From Rhizobium sp. WYJ-E13 (GTDB lineage Bacteria; Pseudomonadota; Alphaproteobacteria; Rhizobiales; Rhizobiaceae), in assembly GCF_018987265.1 (NCBI RefSeq), contig NZ_CP076854.1, forward strand, positions 248,001 to 312,000: 64,000 bases of DNA. Direction: 5' to 3'. The translations under genes and the position numbers were made by a program. Each line of letters begins with the position of its first letter. The stretch's first letter is position 1. Positions 7,962 to 16,332 of this stretch are shown here, one piece after another. The notes beneath the pieces are model-generated. The model ran no database searches. It was not told where the DNA came from and saw nothing but the letters and a program-made list of their open reading frames with translations.

Positions 7962-9308
7962 TCAGCCGTTTGTCGGCTTCGGCGTGATCTGCGTCTTCGC
8001 GTCTTTGGCCTTGGTCGCGTCCGGCAGCTCGCCGGTCCACTCCCAGGCCTGCGTTCCGGGCGGGTTCTCGTACCAGCCCGGATCGGAGTAATCGTCCGCC
8101 GAGATGCCCTCGCGGACCTTCACGACCGAGAACATGCCGCCCATCTCGATCGGGCCGTGCGGCCCCCAGCCGGTCATCATCGGGACGGTGTTCTTGGGAA
8201 TGGGCATTTCCATTTCGCCCATGTCGGCCATGCCCTTGGTGCCCATGGGCATGTATTCCGGCTGGAGTTTGCGGATCTTCTCGGCGAGCTTCGACTTATC
8301 CGCACCGATGAAGGTCGGAATGTCGTGCCCCATCGCGTTCATCGTGTGGTGCGACTTGTGGCAGTGGATCGCCCAGTCGCCGAGATATTTGGCGTCGAAC
8401 TCATAGGCGCGCATCGCCCCGACCGGGATGTCGATGCTCACCTCCGGCCACCGTGCTTCCGGCCGCACCCAGCCGCCATCCGTGCACGTCACCTCGAAAT
8501 CATAGCCATGCATGTGGATCGGATGGTTCGTCATCGTCAGGTTGCCGACCCGCACCCGCACCCTGTCGTTCCTGGAAACGACGAGTGGGCTGATGTCCGG
8601 AAACACGCGACTGTTCCAGCACCACATGTTGAAGTCGGTCATTTCCATGATACGCGGCACGTAGGAGCCCGGATCGATGTCGTAGGCGTTGAGCAGGAAG
8701 ACGAAGTCGCGGTCGACGCGCATGAACGTCGGATCCTTCGGGTGGACGACGAAGAAGCCCATCATGCCCATGGCCATCTGCACCATCTCGTCGGAATGCG
8801 GGTGGTACATGAAGGTGCCCGACTTCACGAGGTCGAACTCGTAGACATAGGTCTTGCCCACGGGGATGTGCGGTTGAGTCAACCCGCCGACACCGTCCAT
8901 TCCGGACGGCAGGATCATGCCATGCCAGTGGATCGTCGTGTGCTCCGGCAGCTTGTTGGTGACGAAGATGCGCACCCGGTCGCCCTCGACCGCCTCGATC
9001 GTCGGACCCGGAGACTGGCCGTTATAGCCCCAGAGATAAGCAGTCATGCCATCAGCCATTTCGCGCTCCACCGGTTCGGCGACGAGGTGGAACTCCTTGA
9101 TGCCATTGTTCATACGGTGCGGAAGCGTCCAGCCGTTGAGGGTGACGACCGGCTGGTAGTCCGGGCCGGAGGTCGGGTGGAGCGGCGGCTGCATGGCCGC
9201 CGTATCCATCGTCGGGGCGTCGGGCAGGCCCATCGCCGAAGTCTTCGTCCACGCGCCGGCCGCCAGCAGCGCCGCACTTGCACCGAACAGTTGTCGTCTG
9301 TTGAACAT
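7962..9308 (-). CDS. Multicopper oxidase (copper-resistance type)
   Basis: A 448-residue oxidase. The ATG at 9308 (FNRRQLFGASAALLAAG, a twin-arginine signal) is preferred over 9326 because AAAGGAAC lies 8 nt upstream. Copper motifs are complete: TIHWHG, MYHPH, HPIHMHG and HCHKSHHTMNAMGH, giving type 1, 2 and 3 sites. A Met-rich tail follows the T1 site: about ten Met in 43 residues from EYMPMG to GGMF. This is an unusual place for the substrate-binding Met segment seen in CueO-like enzymes. Likely function: periplasmic oxidation of Cu(I) to Cu(II). It is followed by cupredoxin and CusF-like genes. Confidence 0.93.
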   Translation of the reverse strand: MFNRRQLFGASAALLAAGAWTKTSAMGLPDAPTMDTAAMQPPLHPTSGPDYQPVVTLNGWTLPHRMNNGIKEFHLVAEPVEREMADGMTAYLWGYNGQSPGPTIEAVEGDRVRIFVTNKLPEHTTIHWHGMILPSGMDGVGGLTQPHIPVGKTYVYEFDLVKSGTFMYHPHSDEMVQMAMGMMGFFVVHPKDPTFMRVDRDFVFLLNAYDIDPGSYVPRIMEMTDFNMWCWNSRVFPDISPLVVSRNDRVRVRVGNLTMTNHPIHMHGYDFEVTCTDGGWVRPEARWPEVSIDIPVGAMRAYEFDAKYLGDWAIHCHKSHHTMNAMGHDIPTFIGADKSKLAEKIRKLQPEYMPMGTKGMADMGEMEMPIPKNTVPMMTGWGPHGPIEMGGMFSVVKVREGISADDYSDPGWYENPPGTQAWEWTGELPDATKAKDAKTQITPKPTNG

Positions 9309-9322
9309 GGTGAGTTCCTTTC

Positions 9323-10786
9323 TCAATGACCGCCGCCGCTGCTGCCGGAAGCCGCCGCGACTTCGGTCTCTGCCGACGCGTTGGTCGCGCCGCCGCCGTA
9401 GATCGCGGGTGCGAGGCCGGCTTCGGCGAGCCAGAAATCGCGCTTGGCGTTAACGGAGAGCAGGATGGAGTTGATCTTGTCGCGCGTGTCGGTGAGCAGT
9501 TCGAACGTGTTGGTGATCATGCCGTTGTAGCTCAGCAGGGATTCCTCCTCGACCTTGGTGCGCAGCGGCACGACATTGTTGCGGTAGTGCCGCGCGATGT
9601 CATGGTTCGAGCGGTACGCCTCGTATGCGGAGCGTGCTTGCGAGCGGACGTTGACGGCCTTCTCCGCGAGCTGGTTCGCTGCCCGCATGTATGCCAGCTC
9701 GGCCTTGCGCATCCGGGCCTTACCCGTGTCGAAGATCGGAATTGCGAATTCCAGTTCGACCTGGCCAGTCGTTCTGGTCTTCTTCTCGCCGTCCTCGATT
9801 TCCCGCTCCGTTTCGAAACCGGTCAGGATATCGAGATCGGTGACATAGCGTGTCGCGTCGGTGAGCCCATAGAATCTGGCGGTTGCCTCCAGTTCGAGCT
9901 TCGCCACTTGCAGATCGATGCGGTTCTTCAGAGCCTCGGCCTCGATCGTATCGCGTCCGACGACGGATTTAGGCAGCGGCGGCAGGCTGTTTGGAACCTG
10001 ATAGTCCAGGTCGGCCCCCCAAAGACCCATCAGCCGCGTCAGTTCCTCCTTGGCGAGACGTGCCGCCAGGCGGGCCTTGGCGGTTTCTCCGGCCAGTTCG
10101 GCGACGAACACATGTTCGCGCGCCTGGGCGCCCTTGGTCATCGCGCCGGTCTCGCCCAGCTTCTCCGCCAGTTCGGAAGCGGCATCCGCCGTCGCCTGGG
10201 CGCGCTGGAGCTGCCCGACATTTTCCCAGGCGGCGACCGCCCCGATCCAGGCACGCCGCGTGTCGGCGGCGACCTCCAGTGTTTTCACGGCGGCGGTCAG
10301 TTGCGCCTGCCGGAAACGGGTGTCGGCGATCGCAATATCCCGGTCCCTCGTCGCGAGCGCCAGGATATTCGTCGCGATCATCCCTTCGATGGTCTTGAAA
10401 GCCTGTAGTTCCGGCGTGCCCATGCCTGTCGTGCCGATGGAAACCGTCGGGTTGATGAACATGGTCGACTGCCAGGCATCGGCCGCGCTGTCGCCGAGGT
10501 CGGCGTACACGGCCTGAAGACCCCTGTTGTTGATGAGGGCGATTTGAACCGCCGTCTCGACGTCGAGGACTTTCCTGCGCGCCAGCAGGCTTTTGACCTC
10601 AGCGGCAGCCGACCGGGCCTGGTTCCGGTTCTGGATCCAGGCCGTCTGCTTGCCCGTCACGACCGCGGTCTTGCTCGCAACGGAAGCAAAGCCTGCATCC
10701 TTGCTGGAATATTCGGCGCCCGTGACACAGCTGCTCAGCACTAGCGGAAACGCCAGCACGGCCATTAATCTTCCGAGGCCAATCAT
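9323..10786 (-). CDS. TolC-family outer membrane efflux lipoprotein
   Basis: A 487-residue outer-membrane channel protein of the OEP/TolC family. It has a lipobox near residue 20 (LVLSSC) and two long coiled-coil repeats (about residues 75-280 and 285-460) containing the usual A/E/R-rich heptads. CusC-like proteins have this layout. No membrane-fusion or RND pump gene is in the window, so its partner is not visible here; it may dock with a pump encoded elsewhere. It overlaps the small upstream lipoprotein gene by 4 nt and is followed by the multicopper oxidase, so it belongs to the copper operon. Confidence 0.9.
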   Translation of the reverse strand: MIGLGRLMAVLAFPLVLSSCVTGAEYSSKDAGFASVASKTAVVTGKQTAWIQNRNQARSAAAEVKSLLARRKVLDVETAVQIALINNRGLQAVYADLGDSAADAWQSTMFINPTVSIGTTGMGTPELQAFKTIEGMIATNILALATRDRDIAIADTRFRQAQLTAAVKTLEVAADTRRAWIGAVAAWENVGQLQRAQATADAASELAEKLGETGAMTKGAQAREHVFVAELAGETAKARLAARLAKEELTRLMGLWGADLDYQVPNSLPPLPKSVVGRDTIEAEALKNRIDLQVAKLELEATARFYGLTDATRYVTDLDILTGFETEREIEDGEKKTRTTGQVELEFAIPIFDTGKARMRKAELAYMRAANQLAEKAVNVRSQARSAYEAYRSNHDIARHYRNNVVPLRTKVEEESLLSYNGMITNTFELLTDTRDKINSILLSVNAKRDFWLAEAGLAPAIYGGGATNASAETEVAAASGSSGGGH

Positions 10787-11010
10787 GAGTCGTCTCCATT
10801 GGTCGGAGACTGGAGGTCGTTCTGTCTACGCCACGGTCGGGGATCGACGGGTTGCCTGGCGATGTAGCCTGACATTGGCGACCGGTACGCGATCGGGCGC
10901 GGGGAAGGCTGTTCGACCGCGGGGGAAGATCCCACCACGTCGGGAGGAAGCGTGGATGCGCAGCCGCCGACAACAAGCGGCAGCCCCACCACGAAAAGCG
11001 AGGGTTTCAT
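10783..11010 (-). CDS. Small lipoprotein of the copper operon
   Basis: A 75-residue protein with a short signal peptide and lipobox (LVVGGC, Cys17). A Pro-rich mature part contains YRSPMSGYIARQPVDPRPWR. Its stop overlaps the TolC-like start by 4 nt, so the two are translationally coupled. I do not recognise a named family. The SPMSGY...DP..WR pattern looks like a conserved motif of small envelope proteins found next to TolC genes in copper loci. A role as an outer-membrane accessory of the TolC-like channel is an inference. Confidence 0.75.
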   Translation of the reverse strand: MKPSLFVVGLPLVVGGCASTLPPDVVGSSPAVEQPSPRPIAYRSPMSGYIARQPVDPRPWRRQNDLQSPTNGDDS

Positions 11011-11101
11011 TATGAAATTTCCGAATAGGAGATAGCCTACGGGCGCTCGCCTGGACGCAGGCAGCGACCGACTGGACCCGATCGACCGGGTGCGTCTCTA
11101 T

Positions 11102-11503
11102 TCAGATATTCGGGGGACGGTGAAGGGACGGCAGTTCGCCGAGGGCTGCACGATCGTCGATGAACTGTCGTATGGACGTGACGACGGGTCCGCCGACGTC
11201 GGGGCCTTCACAAATGATGCCCAGTCCGCCGCAGAAATCCTTGCAGCATTCCTGTTTGACGAGCTTGGTGTCGCCGTCGTCAGTTGAAGCGTCGTGCTGA
11301 TGGCCGTGCTCCGATGGCTCGATCATGTGATGGCCGTCGGCCTCGGGTGTTGCAACTGAGGCGGCGTTCTCGAATTCCGGAAAGGCCGAGCCGTGCATGG
11401 CGGCACTGGCGCTGGACATGTTGTATCCGACCAGCGATGCCAAGATCGCCAGCCGCACGACGAGCAGCCATCTGCTCAGTGCGATTCGGTACATTCTGCC
11501 CAT
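11102..11503 (-). CDS. Hypothetical His/Cys-rich exported protein
   Basis: A 133-residue protein if started at the ATG at 11503; ATG 11494 is an alternative and the ribosome site is weak. One hydrophobic segment (LLVVRLAILASLVGYNM) acts as signal or anchor. It is followed by a His/Asp/Glu stretch (EADGHHMIEPSEHGHQHD) and a Cys cluster ECCKDFCGG, then GIICEG. The composition suggests metal binding. It lies 91 nt upstream of the small lipoprotein in the same direction, so it may be the first gene of the copper operon. No confident family assignment. Confidence 0.6.
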   Translation of the reverse strand: MGRMYRIALSRWLLVVRLAILASLVGYNMSSASAAMHGSAFPEFENAASVATPEADGHHMIEPSEHGHQHDASTDDGDTKLVKQECCKDFCGGLGIICEGPDVGGPVVTSIRQFIDDRAALGELPSLHRPPNI

Positions 11504-11674
11504 GCGACCTGCGTACAGTTTCAACGGCCTGCTTTCAATGGAAGAAACAGGTGCCGACGATTCGCGTCGTTTCTGTGGCCATGACGCAACGAACCGGTTG
11601 ACGGCGCCACGCGGCAAATGCCTTTGTCAACATGGCCGCCCATGTTCCGGACTGGACCGGCGGCAGGAGATAAA

Positions 11675-12118
11675 ATGCTCACAGCAGTTTCGACCATGAC
11701 GGGCCTGTTTCTGGTAGCCTTCGCGGCCGCAACGATATTTCCGATGCAGTCGGAAGCCGCACTTGCGGGCCTTGTCCTGGCGGGCCAGCATCCGCCGGTC
11801 CTGCTTGTCGCGGTCGCATCGACTGGGAACACGCTCGGTGCCGTCGTCAACTGGGTCCTCGGCCGGGGCGTCGAACGGTTCCGGTCACGGCGATGGTTCC
11901 CCGTCGGCGACGCCGCGCTCGATCGGGCGTCGCGATGGTATCGCAAATACGGCAGGTGGTCACTGCTCCTCTCATGGATGCCGCTCTTCGGCGACGCGCT
12001 CACGGTTGCTGCCGGCGTGCTGCGCGAACCGCTGTTGCCGTTCCTTCTTCTCGTGTTCGTCGCGAAGACCGGGCGCTACGTTGCCCTCGTGCTCGCCGTC
12101 CTCGGAGTTATCGGTTGA
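11675..12118 (+). CDS. YqaA-like DedA-related membrane protein
   Basis: A 147-residue integral membrane protein. The ATG at 11675 follows AGGAGATAAA; the longer frame from 11618 has no such site. It contains the YqaA/SNARE-associated pattern: PMQSEAALAGLVLAG, ASTGNTLGAVVNWVLGRG, and RYGRWSLLLSWMPLFGDALTVAAGVLRE with the conserved Pro and Gly. About four membrane segments. DedA-type proteins are linked to membrane homeostasis and lipid transport. Here it sits inside a copper island. Its 3' 147 nt overlap the 3' end of the oppositely oriented cytochrome b561 gene. Confidence 0.82.
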   Translation: MLTAVSTMTGLFLVAFAAATIFPMQSEAALAGLVLAGQHPPVLLVAVASTGNTLGAVVNWVLGRGVERFRSRRWFPVGDAALDRASRWYRKYGRWSLLLSWMPLFGDALTVAAGVLREPLLPFLLLVFVAKTGRYVALVLAVLGVIG

Positions 12119-12607
12119 CGGCGGTCTCTTCGCGATGACCATCCGGTCGATGGTGTCGTCGCGCAGAACCAGAGTGTGCCAGGCCGCGGCCGCGATGTGA
12201 AGCGCCACCATCGCCAGGATGATCCTTGAGCCGATGACGTGATAGGGCGCGATCCCGAACCAGATGTAGCTTGCCACGAACCCCATTGCCGCCTGCCCGA
12301 TAATGGCGGCATAGAAGGCATGATGAAGTACTCGGGAAAGCGCCTTTGCCGCCGACGCCGGTCGCCTGTCCGGCAGGGGTGGCCACAGGAGCCGGACCGC
12401 AAGCCGCAGGCCCATCAGTAAGCCGATGCCGATCCCCAGATAGTTGTGGAGGTAGTGTTGGACGAGATCCCAGCGGTCGGGCGTTATCCCCATGTGGACC
12501 GCATGATGGATCCGCTCGATGCTGCCGCCCGTCAGGTACTGGGTCGGGACCAGGAGGGCGATCAGCCAGTGAAGCCAGATCTGGATGCGGAAATATCCTG
12601 GTCTCAT
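11972..12607 (-). CDS. Cytochrome b561-family membrane protein
   Basis: A 211-residue di-haem cytochrome b561-like protein with four transmembrane helices. Candidate haem His residues appear in IWLHWLIALL, HNYLGIGIG, HHAFYAAIIGQ and LHIAAAAWHTLVL. Family members carry electrons across the inner membrane and are usually about 175-185 residues. The last 45 or so residues here are hydrophilic and low-complexity (STDNSEDGEHEG onward). They are read antisense to the YqaA-like gene, which looks like read-through past an ancestral stop. It could move electrons to or from the periplasmic copper or haem proteins nearby. Confidence 0.82.
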   Translation of the reverse strand: MRPGYFRIQIWLHWLIALLVPTQYLTGGSIERIHHAVHMGITPDRWDLVQHYLHNYLGIGIGLLMGLRLAVRLLWPPLPDRRPASAAKALSRVLHHAFYAAIIGQAAMGFVASYIWFGIAPYHVIGSRIILAMVALHIAAAAWHTLVLRDDTIDRMVIAKRPPSTDNSEDGEHEGNVAPGLRDEHEKKERQQRFAQHAGSNRERVAEERHP

Positions 12608-12865
12608 GGCGCAGCCGTTGTTGCGATGGTTCGCAAGAGCTAGCAGCCCGAGGTTAAGACATCGCTGATCTGCCGTATGGACTTTGAAATAACCCGCGAT
12701 CCCTGGCGCAATTGGAACATTCCCTAGGCGACACTGTTAGACGGCGTAGTGAACGCGGCCACGATGCCGTTTCGACGAGGTTTTTACTGTTTGAGGATCG
12801 CGCCGCCATGGCCTGCGCCCTGTTATTCACTGCGGCGGCCAGGAAGCCGGATAGGAGATAATGCC

Positions 12866-13198
12866 ATGCATCATATGTCGAGCGAAATGAAGGCCTGCAT
12901 CGACAATTGCCTGACCTGCTACAGCGAGTGCCTTTTGATGGCCATGAGCCATTGCCTGGAACTGGGCGGGGAGCATACCAAGCCTGCACATTTCAAGCTG
13001 ATGATGGCCTGCGCGGAAATTTGCCGGACCTCGGCGCATTTCATGCTGATCGGCTCGGAGCATCACAAGCATGTCTGCCGCGAATGCGCCGAAATCTGCG
13101 CCCAATGCGCAGACGATTGCGAGCGGATCGGCGACATGCAGAGCTGCGTCGAGGCCTGCCGCCGCTGCGCCGAGAGCTGCAGTCGCATGGCCGCCTAG
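12866..13198 (+). CDS. Four-helix bundle copper-binding protein (DUF326/Csp-like)
   Basis: A 110-residue protein starting at the ATG at 12866 after TAGGAGATAATGCC. It contains 16 Cys spaced along four helices, for example ACIDNCLTCYSEC, MMACAEIC and VCRECAEICAQCADDC, plus several His and Met. This is the pattern of Csp-type copper-storage proteins that load many Cu(I) ions inside the bundle. No signal peptide is visible, so it is likely cytosolic (Csp3-like). It complements the periplasmic copper operon and could store the copper that escapes oxidation. Confidence 0.9.
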   Translation: MHHMSSEMKACIDNCLTCYSECLLMAMSHCLELGGEHTKPAHFKLMMACAEICRTSAHFMLIGSEHHKHVCRECAEICAQCADDCERIGDMQSCVEACRRCAESCSRMAA

Positions 13199-13290
13199 AA
13201 GAGACGCAGCGCCCTCTTTCCGCCCGCTTCGCAGCCGAGATGATGGACCGCCGATCTCCTTTCGGCGGAACTCACACGTGCGAGGCTTTC

Positions 13291-13839
13291 TTGATCATAT
13301 CTAAGCTGTTGCCTGTCACGGGGCTCCTGGTCATCACTTCCGCATGCGCCTCCTTTGGGCTTGCGGCGGACGACGTGGTCGCGCTTCGGCAGACCGATAT
13401 GAAGGCCATGGCGGCGGCCGCCAAGACGATGGCCGAGATGTTCCGAGACCCCGCGAGCTATTCGTCGGCGGAATTCCGAAACGCCGCCGGAAGCATTGCC
13501 GCGAGGTCTGGCGATGCGCTGGCCGATCATTTCATCAGCGGATTGGATGATCCGAAGTCGAAGGCAAAGCCTGAGATCGGGGCGGAGCGTGAACGCTTCG
13601 ACCGTCTGGCGGACGATCTCAGAGATTATGCGCACGCACTCGAGACCGCTGCCGCCGACAATCCCGGACTGATGACCGGCCGCATGCGGATGAAGCCCGG
13701 CGAGGTGATGGGCGGCGGTCCGCTCGGGACACATGTCCGGAACGAGGCGGCGCTGGCCTCCATCCCCGCCGAGCATCTCTTCCACCTGATGCTGCAGGCC
13801 TGCACGACCTGCCATGCCAGGTTCAGAATGGGCCAATGA
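13291..13839 (+). CDS. Cytochrome c' family protein
   Basis: A 182-residue exported mono-haem cytochrome. The start is uncertain. A TTG at 13291 with GCGAGG upstream gives a clean signal peptide (IISKLLPVTGLLVITSACA). An ATG at 13240 would add 17 residues. The mature part is helical, begins with DDVVALRQTDMKAMAAAAK and ends with the haem-attachment motif ACTTCHARFRMGQ right at the C-terminus, the layout of cytochrome c'. The usual family length is about 130-150 mature residues. It follows the Csp-like gene by 92 nt and may be co-transcribed. Cytochromes c' bind NO and may act in redox defence. Confidence 0.85.
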   Translation: MIISKLLPVTGLLVITSACASFGLAADDVVALRQTDMKAMAAAAKTMAEMFRDPASYSSAEFRNAAGSIAARSGDALADHFISGLDDPKSKAKPEIGAERERFDRLADDLRDYAHALETAAADNPGLMTGRMRMKPGEVMGGGPLGTHVRNEAALASIPAEHLFHLMLQACTTCHARFRMGQ

Positions 13840-14214
13840 GACGCCGCACCACGGGCCTGGCTACTCAGTCCTGAGCCCATTGACGACGAAGCAGGCGTCG
13901 ATCGGGGGCATCACCACCGCAATCGGCCCACATGACCTGCGGCCATCGCTGCGGGTAAGCCTGTCCCTTTGCGGCAAGCTACTCTCGCTAACCTCTCCGG
14001 CAGCGGGTTCAATAGACTTGCCTCTACTTGCGCGCAGGAACTGAGTGCGAGCGGCACGGGCCTGTTCTATGGTCTCGTCGACCATCGACGCGAAAGTCGG
14101 ATTTGCGCCTGCCTGGCAATCCGATGCAGCAACATGGCTGCTTGCGGCAATCGCCTACCCACGCGACCCGTAGCGCAGACCCGTCCGAGGTCGGGCGTGC
14201 CGCAATCGCCGATC
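13840..14214. other. Intergenic stretch without a convincing gene
   Basis: 375 bases between the convergent cytochrome c' and dienelactone hydrolase genes. Short open frames exist on both strands; the best, minus 13861-14085, is 74 codons. None has a ribosome site, recognisable motif or signal. The stretch may contain worn remains of an older gene, but I cannot identify one. No strong hairpin terminator was seen. Confidence 0.5.
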
Positions 14215-14952
14215 TCAGGCGAGCGTTTCCGCAAAAAGTTCGAGCAGGCGCTTCCAATGCCGCTCAGAACCCTTTTCGCTGTAGATCTCGCCGCGGTCGG
14301 GAACGGTCCAGCCATGCGACATGCCGATATAGTTCTCGATTATGTGGTCGACGCCGCCGGTGCGCAGCGCCTCGGCGAGGCGAGCGGATTGTTCGGGTGG
14401 GAAGCTGCCATCGACGCCGGCAACGCCGACATAGACACGCGCCTTGATGTCGCCGGCCAGGCGATGCGGGCTGTCGGGCGCCTCGCTTGCGAGATTTCCG
14501 CCATGGAAGCTTGCAGCTGCCGCAATCCTGTCGGCATAGGCGGCCGCAGCCGTCAGAGCGCGACCGCCGCCCATGCAGTAACCGACGGCGCCGACCGGAC
14601 CGGAAACGCCTTCGGCCTCGAGCGCATCGAGGAAGGCCGCGCTGTCGCGCTTCGTCATCTCCTGCGTAGTCTCGCGGATCATTCTCATGATCTCGGCGCG
14701 CGAGGTCTCGTTGCCGAAGGAAGAACCGTCGAAGGGGCCGTATGCTCCAAAACGATAGAAGAGATCGGGTGCAAGCACGACATAGCCGGCATTCGCGAGA
14801 CGCTCGCCCATGATGTCGATGGCCTCGCGCGGCCCGAGCGCATCCATGTAGTAGAGAATGCCCGGCAGGACTTTGCCCTCGCTGCCTTCGGGGCGGAAAA
14901 CTGACGCCCTGGCAACGCCGTCAGCCGTCGAGATTTCAATATCGCGTTTCAT
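14215..14952 (-). CDS. Dienelactone hydrolase family protein
   Basis: A 245-residue alpha/beta hydrolase. The nucleophile motif is GYCMGG (Cys in place of Ser, as in dienelactone hydrolase). The catalytic Asp lies in GVAGVDGSFPP and the His in GMSHGWTVPD near the C-terminus. It starts MKRDIEISTADGVARA with no signal peptide, so it is cytosolic. Family members hydrolyse dienelactones in chlorocatechol breakdown or act as general carboxylesterases. No ring-cleavage genes are nearby, so the substrate is open. It is a single-gene unit, convergent with the cytochrome c' gene. Confidence 0.92.
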   Translation of the reverse strand: MKRDIEISTADGVARASVFRPEGSEGKVLPGILYYMDALGPREAIDIMGERLANAGYVVLAPDLFYRFGAYGPFDGSSFGNETSRAEIMRMIRETTQEMTKRDSAAFLDALEAEGVSGPVGAVGYCMGGGRALTAAAAYADRIAAAASFHGGNLASEAPDSPHRLAGDIKARVYVGVAGVDGSFPPEQSARLAEALRTGGVDHIIENYIGMSHGWTVPDRGEIYSEKGSERHWKRLLELFAETLA

Positions 14953-15316
14953 CGACCAATCCCTTTGATTTTATTGAAGCAGCGCTCAGGCCGCTGCCGG
15001 CAATCTGGCAAAGGCTGACAACAGTCTCAAGACACGAATGTGCGGATTGAAGGCTGTCCCAAGATGTCTTGGCAGGCTTATTTCTTCAGGTCGCGGTGGG
15101 TGTCGGCTGTCCTGCAATCCTCCATCCACAGTTTGACCGCCCCGTTGCACGAGGCGGGTGGCGCAGGCGATTGCCGATCGTCCTGATCGATGGCATGACT
15201 GGGAAACCGGGCCGAGGGCGTTACGAGAACGAGATCAGTCCGTGCAGAGACGGCCGCGGGCGATCCGGGCAGGAATTGGGCGATTGGCTCGAAACCCGTC
15301 GAGCTCTTGAGGGGAC
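14953..15316. other. Intergenic stretch, probable divergent promoter region
   Basis: 364 bases between the divergent dienelactone hydrolase and sterol desaturase genes. A minus-strand open frame (15078-15323) encodes a peptide with some normal-looking composition (ending NGAVKLWMEDCRTADTHRD). It lacks a ribosome site and a recognised family, so I do not call it. The region presumably carries the promoters of both flanking genes. Confidence 0.45.
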
Positions 15317-16243
15317 ATGACATTGATGCCGAAAGCAGCCGCAGCCGGAAGATACATTCTTGCCTATCTGTCCTGGCCACTGGTATTTTTCTCCGGCCTG
15401 ACGGGCGCCTATTTCGCCTTTGCCGGCGATCGACCGATGGTTGTCTTCTCTGCCGTCTATGCAGGCGAGGTCCTCATCCTCTTTCTGCTCGAACGCGCCA
15501 TTCCCTACGAGCAGCGCTGGCTCCAGGCGGATGGCGAAACGGCCAACGACATCGCTCACACGGTGTTGACCAAGGGGCTGGTGCAGCTAGCGGCACTCTC
15601 GGCAGCGATCTTTCCGATGCTCGCTGCCGGCCTGCTGCAGCCGCTGGCCGCCATGCAGTTCAGCCTCTGGCCATCATCCTGGCCGATGATCTTTCAGGCA
15701 ACCCTCGCCGTCATCATTGCCGAATTCGGCCTCTACTGGGCGCACCGCATCGCCCATGAACGGCTGTTCTTCTGGCGCTTCCATGCCCTGCACCACAGCG
15801 TCACCCGCCTCTGGGTCATCAATACCGGCCGTTTCCACGTCATCGATTCCCTGTTCAAGATCGCGTTGAGCCAGATCCCGCTCTATCTGCTCGGCGCCCC
15901 GCTGCAGGTCTTCTGGTGGCTTGGTGCGGTCACGGCCTTCATCGGCATCCTGACCCATTGCAACGTCGACATGCGCACGGGCCTTTTCGATTTCGTCTTC
16001 AGCACGCCCCGGCTTCACCGCTGGCACCATTCGAAGGATCTCCGCGAAGGCAATACCAATTATGGCGAGAATGTCGTGCTGTTCGACCAGCTGTTCGGCA
16101 CCTATTTCAACCCCGACCGCCCATCCTCGACCGATATCGGCATCAAGGGCCAGATCGCCCCCGGCTTCGTCAGCCAACTGGCGCAGCCCTTCACCAAGGA
16201 CGGCGTGCGCCAGATCCTCGGCCGTCAGCCCAAACGTGGCTGA
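15317..16243 (+). CDS. Sterol desaturase / fatty acid hydroxylase family protein
   Basis: A 308-residue membrane protein of the di-iron FA_hydroxylase superfamily. About four to five transmembrane segments lead into the catalytic region, with His clusters HRIAHE (about 143-148), HALHHSV (about 156-162) and HRWHHS (about 235-240). These enzymes use O2 and a di-iron centre to hydroxylate or desaturate lipids, sterols or carotenoids. In rhizobia the substrate is often unknown; a membrane lipid or ornithine lipid is possible. GAGGGGAC precedes the ATG. It stands alone, followed by a LacI regulator in the same direction. Confidence 0.92.
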   Translation: MTLMPKAAAAGRYILAYLSWPLVFFSGLTGAYFAFAGDRPMVVFSAVYAGEVLILFLLERAIPYEQRWLQADGETANDIAHTVLTKGLVQLAALSAAIFPMLAAGLLQPLAAMQFSLWPSSWPMIFQATLAVIIAEFGLYWAHRIAHERLFFWRFHALHHSVTRLWVINTGRFHVIDSLFKIALSQIPLYLLGAPLQVFWWLGAVTAFIGILTHCNVDMRTGLFDFVFSTPRLHRWHHSKDLREGNTNYGENVVLFDQLFGTYFNPDRPSSTDIGIKGQIAPGFVSQLAQPFTKDGVRQILGRQPKRG

Positions 16244-16332
16244 GACCGAAAATCGGTCTTTGCCCGTCATCATTTCATGACAATCGACTCGTAAGAGCCT
16301 GCAAACCTCGACGGAAACGGACAGGACGGCGA

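Noticed and set aside
12907..13290. Long plus-strand frame joining the Csp-like region to cytochrome c'
   Set aside because: The 5' part is out of frame with the Csp-like gene and is its shadow. Only the part from about 13240/13291 belongs to the cytochrome.
13861..14085. 74-codon minus-strand frame in the gap after cytochrome c'
   Set aside because: No ribosome site, no motif, no signal, and composition does not favour a real protein; described as intergenic instead.
15078..15380. Minus-strand frame overlapping the start of the sterol desaturase
   Set aside because: It overlaps the start of a well-supported gene and lacks a ribosome site or known family. It was therefore not called, although the C-terminal composition looked somewhat coding-like.
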